From assembly GCA_951813015.1 (NCBI GenBank), contig CATOTG010000008.1, positions 496,001-560,000 of the forward strand: DNA of 64,000 nucleotides, in the 5' to 3' direction. Origin of the DNA: an uncultured Thermoanaerobaculia bacterium. GTDB taxonomy: Bacteria > Acidobacteriota > Thermoanaerobaculia > Multivoradales > Multivoraceae. Positions 56,551 to 64,000 of the stretch are shown here, piece by piece; the first letter of the stretch is position 1, and each line of letters opens with the position of its first letter. A program made the position numbers and the translations under genes. The notes below the pieces were generated by a model. The model was not told where the DNA came from, searched no databases, and saw only the letters and a program-made list of their open reading frames with translations.

Positions 56551-56789
56551 CCTAAGGGGTACCTCCGTCGGAAACCACTGATTCTACGCCGAATACGCCA
56601 CCCGACGCCGCCTCGCGCTCAGAACCTCGCGCGGTCAGCCGCAGCAGTCCGAGTGTCGCCAGGACGTCGCCGCCCGCTGATTTCTCCCGCCGCCTTGCAG
56701 TCGCGCCTGGTGAAGCCGGCGCGGTATGCGACCGTGGTCAGGTTCAGGCGTTGTTTGCCAGATGGCGTGCGGCCTCCTGGCGCGCGGCG
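56551..56789. other. Intergenic region upstream of the ATPase, nothing recognised
   Basis: 239 nt that must include the promoter of the ATPase module and the 3' end of nfuA. No tRNA, attachment-site repeat or convincing promoter was seen. Confidence 0.4.
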
Positions 56790-57356
56790 CTACGGCGCGT
56801 AGTACGGGTTCGTGCCGGCGGCGTGGTCCGTCGTGTCGAGCACCCGGCGGACGGTCGGCACGGCTTCGAGAATGGCCTGTTCGACGCCCTGCTTCAGGGT
56901 GTAGTCGGCCATGCCGCAGCCCTGGCAGCCGCCGCCCATCGTGATGAACGCCGTCTCGTCCTTGACCTCGAGCAGGGTGACGAAGCCGCCATGGGCGGCG
57001 ATCTGCGGATTGATCCGGTCGTCGAGGACGCGCTGGACGTCGGCGGCGACTCCCTCGCCCCAGACCGAGTTCGGGTTGTCGAACTTGAAGCCGCTTTCGG
57101 ACAGCCGGGTGATGAAGTCGATCGTCGCGCCCTTGATGTCCGGGGCGGTCTCCGGGTCGATGAAGACCTTGAACGCCTCGGTTTCCAGCACCTCGTCGCC
57201 GGGCCGGGTCTCGTCTGTTCCCACCAGGTCCATCTGGTAGCGGAAGCCGCCGCCGCCGCGGCCGGTGATCGCGATGCGAAGAGCGAGGTCGTCGCGATCC
57301 TCGTCCTTCATCGCCTCGGCCACCTTCTTCTGTGCCAGCTCTGTGATCGTTAGCAT
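56790..57356 (-). CDS. nfuA: Fe-S biogenesis protein NfuA
   Basis: 188 residues. An N-terminal degenerate A-type domain (MLTITELAQKKVAEAMK, GFRYQMDL, no conserved Cys triad) and a C-terminal Nfu domain with the cluster-binding CxxC in GGCQGCGMAD. It carries and delivers 4Fe-4S clusters. ATG 57356 diverges from the crotonase gene with 34 nt between starts. Confidence 0.92.
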   Translation of the reverse strand: MLTITELAQKKVAEAMKDEDRDDLALRIAITGRGGGGFRYQMDLVGTDETRPGDEVLETEAFKVFIDPETAPDIKGATIDFITRLSESGFKFDNPNSVWGEGVAADVQRVLDDRINPQIAAHGGFVTLLEVKDETAFITMGGGCQGCGMADYTLKQGVEQAILEAVPTVRRVLDTTDHAAGTNPYYAP

Positions 57357-57390
57357 GAGCGGCATTCTAGCGCGAAGGAGGACCACCGCC

Positions 57391-58182
57391 ATGAGCTTTG
57401 AACACATCCTGCTGGACCACCTGGGCCCGATCACCCGGCTGACCCTGAACGTGCCTTCCCGGTTGAACGCGATGACGTCCGCGATGGGCGCGGAAATCCG
57501 GGAGGCCGTGCCGCTGATCAATGACCGGGACGAGACCCGGGTGGTCATCGTCCGCGGCGCCGGTCGGGCGTTCAGCGCCGGCGGCAGCCTGAAGAGCATC
57601 CAGGAGGAGGTCAGCGAAGATCCGGATTCGGGCCCCGGCCTTGGCGGCGGCGCGAACTTCTACCGTCTCTACCTCTCCGTCCGCGATCTTGAGGCGCCGT
57701 CGATTGCGGCGATCAACGGCCATGCGATCGGCGCCGGCCTGTGCTTTGCGCTCGGGTGCGACATGCGGGTGATCAGGACGGGCGCGCGGGTGGGGATGAC
57801 CTTCGTGCGTCTCGGCATCCACCCCGGCATGGCGGCGACCTGGACGCTCCCGCGCCTGATCGGTCCCGCACGCGCCGCCGAGCTCCTGTACAGCGGCCGG
57901 CTGATCGACGCGGCGACGGCGGTCGACTGGGGCATCGCCAGTCGCGAGGCGGACGACGACTTCGACCAGGTCGTCGAAGACCTGGCGATGGAGGTCGCGG
58001 CCTCGGGCCCGGTGGCGGTGAAGGCGACCAAGCGGACCTTGCGCGGCGCCTTCGAGCGGTCGATCGACGAGGCCCTCGAACTGGAGAGCGCGGAGCAGGA
58101 GGTCACCTTCCGCACCGCCGATGCGCGCGAGGGAGTGCAGGCACTGACCGAACGCCGGTCGCCCCGTTTCGTGGGCCGGTAA
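57391..58182 (+). CDS. Enoyl-CoA hydratase/isomerase (crotonase) family protein
   Basis: 263 residues. The oxyanion-hole segments are FSAGGSLKSI and AINGHAIGAGL; the HPGMAATWTLPRLIG helix and a Glu in AAELLYSG are present. The other catalytic Glu position appears to be Val, so hydratase activity may be altered and an isomerase or other crotonase reaction is possible. AAGGAGG lies just upstream of the ATG. Confidence 0.85.
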   Translation: MSFEHILLDHLGPITRLTLNVPSRLNAMTSAMGAEIREAVPLINDRDETRVVIVRGAGRAFSAGGSLKSIQEEVSEDPDSGPGLGGGANFYRLYLSVRDLEAPSIAAINGHAIGAGLCFALGCDMRVIRTGARVGMTFVRLGIHPGMAATWTLPRLIGPARAAELLYSGRLIDAATAVDWGIASREADDDFDQVVEDLAMEVAASGPVAVKATKRTLRGAFERSIDEALELESAEQEVTFRTADAREGVQALTERRSPRFVGR

Positions 58183-58191
58183 GCTACGCCG

Positions 58192-58944
58192 ATGCCCACG
58201 GCGGCGGCGTTGATCATCGGGAACGAAATCCTCACCGGCAAGGTCGAGGAGGCGAACCTGACCCTGCTGGCGCGCGAGCTGTTCGGCCTGGGAATCGAGC
58301 TGCGCCGAGTGGTCGTCTGCCCCGACGACATCGCGGGTATCGCCGGTGACATCGAGCGGCTCAGAGACAGCTTCGACTACGTGATCACCTCGGGCGGCGT
58401 CGGTCCGACCCACGACGACGTGACCCTGAAGGCGGTGGCTGCCGCGTTCGAGCGACCCCTGGTGCGCTCTCCGGAACTGGTGACGAAGATTCGCGAGATG
58501 GTGGGGGAGCGCTGCTCCGAGGGTCACCTGCGAATGGCCGACGTGCCGGAAGGCGCCGACCTGGTCAGCACGCCGGAGGTGCCTTGGCCTTCTGTCGTGA
58601 TGGACAACGTCTACGTCTTGCCGGGGGTGCCGCGGATCTTCCGGATGAAGCTGCCCCTGCTGCGGGACCGGTTGGCGGCCGGTCGCCGTTTCCACAGCCG
58701 GGCGGTGTACACGATGTGCCGGGAAACGGACATCGCCGAGATGCTCGATCTGGTGGTTGCCGCTCACGCCGAGGTGGAGATCGGCAGCTATCCGGTGATG
58801 GACGGCGACTATCGGGTCAAACTGACGGTGGACAGCCGCAGCCGCGGCGCCGCGGACCTGGCGCTCGCGGCGCTGGTCGAGGCGCTCCCCGCCGGTGCGG
58901 TGGTGCGAGTGGAAGGCGGGGCGCCGGCAGTCCCCAGCCGTTGA
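58192..58944 (+). CDS. CinA N-terminal / MoaB-like molybdopterin-binding domain protein
   Basis: 250 residues. LIIGNEILTGKVEEAN and the TSGGVGPTHDDVTLKA motif are the MoCF-type core of CinA; YVLPGVPRIFR follows. The C-terminal nicotinamide-deamidase domain of full CinA is missing. Similar short proteins are annotated as FAD-synthase-like or competence/damage proteins; the role is uncertain. 9 nt after the crotonase gene. Confidence 0.88.
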   Translation: MPTAAALIIGNEILTGKVEEANLTLLARELFGLGIELRRVVVCPDDIAGIAGDIERLRDSFDYVITSGGVGPTHDDVTLKAVAAAFERPLVRSPELVTKIREMVGERCSEGHLRMADVPEGADLVSTPEVPWPSVVMDNVYVLPGVPRIFRMKLPLLRDRLAAGRRFHSRAVYTMCRETDIAEMLDLVVAAHAEVEIGSYPVMDGDYRVKLTVDSRSRGAADLALAALVEALPAGAVVRVEGGAPAVPSR

Positions 58945-58967
58945 CAAGCTCAGAGGAGGAGGAACCG

Positions 58968-61958
58968 ATGATCGAGTGGAATGGCCCTTCGGGGCGAAGA
59001 GCGGGCAGTCGGGGCGCGATGTCGGGCGCCCGGTGGCCGTGGGAGGCGCAGGGCGCTGTTCTGGTCGTGATCGTCTCGCTTGCCGTCCTCCTCTGCGGCG
59101 TCGCCGCCGCGTTTGCCCAGCAGCCGGAAGCCGCCGGCGAAACGGCGGAGGATGGCGGCGACTGGACCTGGGAGCTGACCGAGGTCCTGCCCCGGGATCC
59201 GGCCGTGCTGACCGGAGAACTGGACAACGGTCTTCGGTACTACGTGCGCAGCAATGGCCGGCCGGAGAACCGGGCCTTTCTGCGTCTCATCGTGCGTGCG
59301 GGCTCCGTGCTCGAGGACGACGACCAGCGCGGTCTGGCGCACTTCGTCGAGCACATGGCCTTCAACGGCACGAGGAACTTCGAGAAGACGGAGCTGCTCG
59401 ACTACCTGCAGGGCATCGGCATGCGGTTCGGGCCCGACGTCAACGCCTACACGAGCTTCGACGAGACCGTCTACATGCTGGAAGTGCCGACCGACGATCC
59501 GGAGATTCTCGACACGGCGCTTCTGGTGCTTGAGGACTGGGCGTCGGGCGTCAGCCTGGAGGACGAGGAGATCGAGAAGGAACGCGGCGTCGTGGTCGAG
59601 GAGTGGAGGAGCGACCGGGGCGCCGCCGCGCGCCTCCGGGATGCCGAGATCCCGTACCGCTTCCACGGCTCGCGCTACGCCGAGCGGTTGCCGTTCGGCG
59701 ATCCGGAGATCCTGCGGGAAGCGCCGCCGGAGCGGCTGCGGGACTTCTACCGAGACTGGTACCGGCCGGATCTGATGGCGGTGATCGCCGTTGGGGACTT
59801 CGACGCGGCGGAGGTCGCGGCGGAGATCCGCGGGCGCTTCGGCAGGCTCGAGGGGCCGGCCGAGCCGCGCGAGCGGTTCAAAGCCGAGATTCCTCCCCAC
59901 GACGAGACGCTGGTGTCCGTGTTCAGCGATCCCGAGTTGCCGCGCTCCTCGGTATCGGTCGCGTACAAGGGCCCGCCGGATGAGTTCGTCACCGTTGCGG
60001 ACTACCGCGCACGACTGGTCCGCGGCCTCTACAACGGGATGCTGAACAACCGGCTGGCGGAGCGGGCCGAGGAGGCCGACCCGCCGTTCATCGGCGCGAC
60101 CAGCGGCAGGGGGACACTGGCCCGCACCCGCAGCCTGTACGTGCTCTCGGCCGGCGCCCGTGAGGGCGACGCGGTACGGGCGCTCGAGGCCCTGCTCACC
60201 GAGTCCGAGCGTGCCCGGCGGCACGGTTTCGAAGAGAGTGAGCTGGAACGGGCAAGGATCAACACGCTGCGCTCGATCGACCGGGCCTGGGACGAACGGG
60301 ACAAGACCCATTCGGCGGCGTACACCGGCGAGTACTCGCGGCACTTCCTGAGCGATGAGCCGTTTCCGGGAATCGCCTACGAACGGGAGCTGGCGCGGCG
60401 GTACGTGCCCGACATCGGGTTGGCCGAAGTCAACGCGGCCGCCGACTCCTGGATCCACGACCACGACCGCGTGATTCTGGCCAGCGGCCCCGAGAAGGAG
60501 GGGGTCGACCAGCCGGCCAGGGAGGAGTTGCTCGCCGCCTTCGACCGGGTCGGGCAGGTTGAGGTCGCGGCCTGGGAGGACGACGTCGGCGAGGGCGCGC
60601 TGGTGCCCGTTCGACCGTCGCCGGGCCGGATCGTCGAACGGTCGACGATCGAGGAACTCGGGGTCACCGAATGGCGGCTCTCGAACGGCGTCCGGGTCGT
60701 GCTGCGCCCGAGCGACTTCAGGAACGACGAGATCCTGGTTGGCTCCTTCAGCCCCGGGGGCGCCTCGCTGGTCTCGGACGAGGACTGGCTGGAGGCCAAC
60801 GTGGCGACGTCGGTGGTTCAGCTTTCAGGGTTGGGGAACTTCAGCCTCACCCAGTTGAACAAGGCGCTGACCGGCAAGGTCGCGCGGGTCGGCGCCGTCA
60901 TCGGCCCCCTCTTCGAGGGCATCAACGGGCGGGGCTCGCCCAAGGACATGGAGACGCTGTTCGAGTTGATCTACCTGAACGCAACGTCGCCCCGCCGCGA
61001 CGCGGAGGCGTACGAGTCCTTCCTGACCCGGCAGGGGGCCCTGTTGCGGAACCAGAGCGCGATGCCGACGTACGCCTGGATCAAGACGCTGCAGGAGGTC
61101 GTCAGCCAGGAGCATCCTCGGCGCCGCATCGTCACCGAGGAAATGCTGTCGGATCTGGACGAGGACCGGATCTACGCCGTCTACGAGGACCGGTTCAGTG
61201 ACTTCTCCGACTTCATCTTCTTCTTTGCCGGCAGCTTCGAGCTCGAGGCGATGGAACCGCTGGTCGCTACATGGCTTGGCGGCCTCCCGTCCTCCGGCCG
61301 CGAGGAGACGTGGCGCGACGTGGGCGTGCGCACGCCGGAAGGCCTGATCGAGCGGACGGTCTACAAGGGGCTTGAGGACAAGAGCCAGGTCGCCCTTGTG
61401 TACACGGGGCCGTTCGAGCAGAGCCAGTTGAACCGCTATCGGCTGACCTCGATGGCTTCGCTGCTGCGGGACCGCCTGCGCGAGCGTCTGAGGGAGGAAC
61501 TCGGCGGGACCTATGGCGTCAATGTCGGCGGCGGCGCCGAGCGCGTCCCGGTGTCGGAGTTCGCCTTCCAGATCAGCTTCGGTTGCGATCCGGACCGGGT
61601 TGAGGAGATGCTCCAGGCCGTCGACGAGGAGATTGCCCGCATCCGCGAGGAACCGGCGACGGACGAAGAAGTCGGCCAGGTCAGCGAACAGCAGCGGCGG
61701 GGACGGGAGACGGCGAAGGAGACGAACGGCTTCTGGCTGGGCGTGCTGCAGTCGGTCTACCAGTTCGGGGACGATCCCTTGAGCATCCTGGAGTACGAGG
61801 AGTTGTTCGACCGGCTCGACGCGGAGATGATCCAGGGCGCGGCCCGGGACTACCTCGGCGGCGACAACCTGATCCAGGTTCTGTTGATGCCGGAGGCTTC
61901 GGAGGCCGGCGGAGAGGGAGAAACGGACGAGCCGGCCGCGGCAAGGGAGGCGGCGTGA
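58968..61958 (+). CDS. M16-family zinc metalloprotease, two-half form, exported
   Basis: 996 residues. An N-terminal hydrophobic segment (AVLVVIVSLAVLLCGVAAAF) after a charged start gives export. The inverted zinc motif HFVEH (H125-H129) and the distal Glu in VVEEWRSD form the active site in the first half; the second half is a catalytically silent M16 repeat (GTYGVNVGGGAERV region). Such proteins degrade peptides in the periplasm. The ATG at 58968 follows GAGGAGGA. The stop overlaps the next GTG. Confidence 0.92.
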   Translation: MIEWNGPSGRRAGSRGAMSGARWPWEAQGAVLVVIVSLAVLLCGVAAAFAQQPEAAGETAEDGGDWTWELTEVLPRDPAVLTGELDNGLRYYVRSNGRPENRAFLRLIVRAGSVLEDDDQRGLAHFVEHMAFNGTRNFEKTELLDYLQGIGMRFGPDVNAYTSFDETVYMLEVPTDDPEILDTALLVLEDWASGVSLEDEEIEKERGVVVEEWRSDRGAAARLRDAEIPYRFHGSRYAERLPFGDPEILREAPPERLRDFYRDWYRPDLMAVIAVGDFDAAEVAAEIRGRFGRLEGPAEPRERFKAEIPPHDETLVSVFSDPELPRSSVSVAYKGPPDEFVTVADYRARLVRGLYNGMLNNRLAERAEEADPPFIGATSGRGTLARTRSLYVLSAGAREGDAVRALEALLTESERARRHGFEESELERARINTLRSIDRAWDERDKTHSAAYTGEYSRHFLSDEPFPGIAYERELARRYVPDIGLAEVNAAADSWIHDHDRVILASGPEKEGVDQPAREELLAAFDRVGQVEVAAWEDDVGEGALVPVRPSPGRIVERSTIEELGVTEWRLSNGVRVVLRPSDFRNDEILVGSFSPGGASLVSDEDWLEANVATSVVQLSGLGNFSLTQLNKALTGKVARVGAVIGPLFEGINGRGSPKDMETLFELIYLNATSPRRDAEAYESFLTRQGALLRNQSAMPTYAWIKTLQEVVSQEHPRRRIVTEEMLSDLDEDRIYAVYEDRFSDFSDFIFFFAGSFELEAMEPLVATWLGGLPSSGREETWRDVGVRTPEGLIERTVYKGLEDKSQVALVYTGPFEQSQLNRYRLTSMASLLRDRLRERLREELGGTYGVNVGGGAERVPVSEFAFQISFGCDPDRVEEMLQAVDEEIARIREEPATDEEVGQVSEQQRRGRETAKETNGFWLGVLQSVYQFGDDPLSILEYEELFDRLDAEMIQGAARDYLGGDNLIQVLLMPEASEAGGEGETDEPAAAREAA

Positions 61959-63313
61959 ACCGAGCGGCAGTGGAATCGTTCGTTGCCGCGGTCGGGGCGT
62001 TGACCTCGGGGCCCGTCAAGGCGGGACGGCGAAGCTGGCGGGCTCGCCGGCGGTCGGCACTCTGCGGCGTGCTTTTCGCCGGCTGCGCCGCGGCCACCGC
62101 AACCTGGGCCTCGGAGTGGCCGAACTGGCGAGGCCCCGACCGCAACGGCTACAGCGCCCACACCGGTCTGCCGCTCAAGTGGTCCCACGACGGCGAAACG
62201 GAGCGGAACATCGTCTGGAAGCTGCCGCTTCCGGATCGCTCGGGATCGACGCCGATCATTGTCGGCAAGCGCCTCTTCCTCAACGTGGCGGAAGGGGACG
62301 ACCTCTTCCTGTGGCTGGTCGACGCCGACTCCGGCGAAGTCGTCTGGCGGCGGAAAGTGGCAGGCGGCAACCGGTTCCAGCGCAAGCACAACATGTCGTC
62401 GCCGTCGCCGGTCACGGACGGCGAGCGGGTCTGGGTGCTGACCGGCACCGGCGTCCTGCAGGCCTGGGATTTCGAGGGCAACCAGCTCTGGGCGCGCGAA
62501 CTCGAGCGGGACTACGGCGCCTTCGGGCTGAACCACGGCTACGGCTCCTCCGCGCTGCTGTGGCGGAACGTGCTCTTCGTGCCGGTACTGCACGGCATGA
62601 AGACGGACGATCCGTCCTACCTGCTGGCAATCGACGCCGACTCGGGGGAGACGATCTGGCGGCAGGAGCGGCCCACCAACGCGCGAATGGAGTCGCCGGA
62701 CGCCTACATCACGCCGGCCCTGGTCGAGAGCGGCGATGGACACGTTCTCGTGTTGAACGGAGGCGACGTCGCTACGGGCCACGACCCCGGCAGCGGCCGC
62801 GAGCTCTGGCGGGTGGAGGGCTTCAACCCGAGGGACAGCCCGATGTACCGGGTCGTCGCGTCGCCGGTGGCTGCGGGCGACCTGGTCTTCGTCCCCACCC
62901 GCGTCAGTCCGATGAAGGCGCTGCGACTTGGGGACGGCGGCGATCCCGAAATCCTGTGGGAGACGGACCGCGGACCGGACGTGCCGACGCCGGCGACCGA
63001 CGGGGAGACCCTCTACCTGCTCAGAGACAACGGCTTGCTGTCGCGGCTCGACGCGGCCACCGGGGCGCCGGTCTGGGAGAGCCGGCGGTTGGCCCCGGGC
63101 ACCTACAGCGCCTCTCTGCTGGTTGCCGACGGCAAGGTCTACGCGACGAACGAGGACGGGGTGACCACGGTCGTCCGCGACGGTCCCGAGTTCGAGATCC
63201 TGTCCAGGAACGAGGTTGAGGGCTTCACGCTGTCGTCGCTGGGAGTGGCGCCCGGCAGGCTGTATCTGCGCACCGCGAGCTTCCTCTACTGCATCGCCGA
63301 ACCGGGCGGCTGA
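61955..63313 (+). CDS. PQQ-binding-like beta-propeller protein, exported
   Basis: 452 residues. A hydrophobic segment near residues 35-50 (ALCGVLFAGCAAATATWA) acts as signal. Repeats with the D-x-DSGE-x-W-R/x-TG pattern (DADSGEVVWRRK, DADSGETIWRQE, DAATGAPVWESR, GSGRELWRVE) show a seven- or eight-bladed propeller; the N-terminal WPNWRGPDRNG is typical of the family. There is no proof that PQQ is bound. GTGA overlap with the protease suggests one transcript. Confidence 0.9.
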   Translation: MNRAAVESFVAAVGALTSGPVKAGRRSWRARRRSALCGVLFAGCAAATATWASEWPNWRGPDRNGYSAHTGLPLKWSHDGETERNIVWKLPLPDRSGSTPIIVGKRLFLNVAEGDDLFLWLVDADSGEVVWRRKVAGGNRFQRKHNMSSPSPVTDGERVWVLTGTGVLQAWDFEGNQLWARELERDYGAFGLNHGYGSSALLWRNVLFVPVLHGMKTDDPSYLLAIDADSGETIWRQERPTNARMESPDAYITPALVESGDGHVLVLNGGDVATGHDPGSGRELWRVEGFNPRDSPMYRVVASPVAAGDLVFVPTRVSPMKALRLGDGGDPEILWETDRGPDVPTPATDGETLYLLRDNGLLSRLDAATGAPVWESRRLAPGTYSASLLVADGKVYATNEDGVTTVVRDGPEFEILSRNEVEGFTLSSLGVAPGRLYLRTASFLYCIAEPGG

Positions 63314-63330
63314 GGGCGGTTGGCCGCCTT

Positions 63331-63584
63331 CTAGCAGTCCGTGGCAGAAGTCGCGCTGCATTCGAGCGGCCATGCATCCCGCCCGGCATCGTGCTATTCG
63401 TGCGCCCGATGACGGGCGCACGGACTGGTTCGCGGGTGGCGCGGAGCGCGCCACCCGGGCAAGCTCCTCTGTCGCCCTTGTTCCCGGGATTGAGGGCGGC
63501 CCCGATATGCTCCCCGGTCGCGCCTTGCCGGGCGGGCGCCTGGCCACTCTCGGTGCGACACGGACTTCTGCCGCGGACTGCTAG
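63331..63584. mobile_element. MITE-like element, copy B (254 bp)
   Basis: Left end 63331-63351 and right end 63564-63584 are inverted repeats with one mismatch in 21. The interior has two hairpins (63399-63422 and about 63433-63458). It starts 17 nt after the propeller gene and ends 59 nt before the next start. CTAG at both outer edges fits a target duplication. Confidence 0.85.
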
Positions 63585-63643
63585 GATCGCGCGCTCCCGG
63601 TTTGCCGGTGCTGGCGTTTTCGCGGTTCGAGAGGAATCCCCGC

Positions 63644-64000
63644 ATGAAGATCCGTTCCCTCGCTTCACTCCCTGTGCTCGTCTTCCTCCTCGCCTGCGGC
63701 GGTGGCGGCGACGCTGGCGACGCAGCTTCCGGCGGTCCGCAGTTCCTGAGCATGGGAACCGCGCCGGTCGGCGGCGCTTTCCCGGTCGTCGGCGGGGCGA
63801 TCGCCGAGGTCCTGAACGAGAACCGCGGCGAGAACGAATGGCGCGTGCAGCCCCGCGGCACGAAGGGCTCGCAGGAGAACATCCGCCGGCTGGTGCGGGG
63901 CGAACTGCAGCTCGCGCTCTCCAATTCGGCGATCAGCTACTTCGCGGTTCTCGGCGAGTCCGGTTGGGAGCAGAGCTACGACATCCGCGCCGTGGCCACC
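63644..64000 (+). CDS. TAXI-family TRAP transporter substrate-binding lipoprotein, 3'-truncated by window edge
   Basis: 119 visible residues. Lipobox in VLVFLLACGG, then a Gly/Ala spacer and LSMGTAPVGGAFPVVGGAIAE, QPRGTKGSQENIRRLVRGEL and LALSNSAISYFAV, the N-terminal lobe of TAXI solute receptors. It likely captures an organic acid for a TRAP importer encoded beyond 64000. GAGAGGA lies upstream of the ATG. Confidence 0.88.
   Translation, partial: MKIRSLASLPVLVFLLACGGGGDAGDAASGGPQFLSMGTAPVGGAFPVVGGAIAEVLNENRGENEWRVQPRGTKGSQENIRRLVRGELQLALSNSAISYFAVLGESGWEQSYDIRAVAT

Overview
The window is 64 kb of dense, very GC-rich bacterial chromosome. Housekeeping operons make up most of it, with a few accessory patches between them. 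It holds no rRNA or other taxonomic marker. The rimP-nusA-infB-rbfA-nrnA-truB-rpsO-pnp order, a complete Na+-NQR operon, an arginase-family hydrolase, LarC, a large secreted M16 protease, a PQQ-type propeller, a TAXI lipoprotein and frequent TTG/GTG starts with stop/start overlaps fit a Gram-negative, probably marine or host-associated lineage such as Acidobacteriota. That placement is inference only.

Layout: 1-1484 carries the end of a family-4 uracil-DNA glycosylase and a PLP-dependent cysteine synthase/CBS-type enzyme, followed by a tandem repeat. 1794-5488 (minus) has a CPBP protease, a GT4 glycosyltransferase and a secreted Cys-containing protein. 5858-6841 is an accessory scar: a broken IS3-type transposase, a DUF1640-like membrane protein and a small ORF. 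6893-9801 (minus) has a frameshifted GT2 and a pseudokinase with a PEGA-like tail. 10107-13408 (plus) encodes two sodium-coupled transporters (AGCS and DASS). 13728-16292 (minus) encodes a secreted plant-type LRR/Calx-beta protein whose C-terminal repeat domain is shared with the secreted protein at 4247. 16909-20035 has a ureohydrolase (minus), RadC and LarC.

20281-30060 (minus) is the translation/RNA operon, with a good sigma70-type promoter at 30335-30307. Divergent from it (30572-38248, plus) are HtrA, an NtrC-type sigma54 activator, a stand-alone B12-binding protein, ValS, BirA and an unknown protein. 38307-48882 (minus) is the Na+-NQR operon nqrABCDEF with its flavin transferase apbE and maturation factor nqrM. 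It continues into a 2-phosphoglycerate kinase/phosphoglycerate mutase fusion and a SpoU methyltransferase.

49152-56550 (minus) is the strongest candidate for an undescribed system: a 2,095-residue STAND-like ATPase followed 4 nt later by a 368-residue partner, both unlike the surrounding housekeeping genes. 56790-64000 returns to ordinary genes: NfuA, a crotonase, a CinA-N/MoaB protein, an M16 protease, a PQQ-type propeller and the start of a TAXI substrate-binding lipoprotein.

A roughly 254-bp MITE-like element with terminal inverted repeats occurs at 42673-42925 and 63331-63584. The first copy sits exactly at the stop codon of nqrF, and a partial inverted third copy lies beside it.
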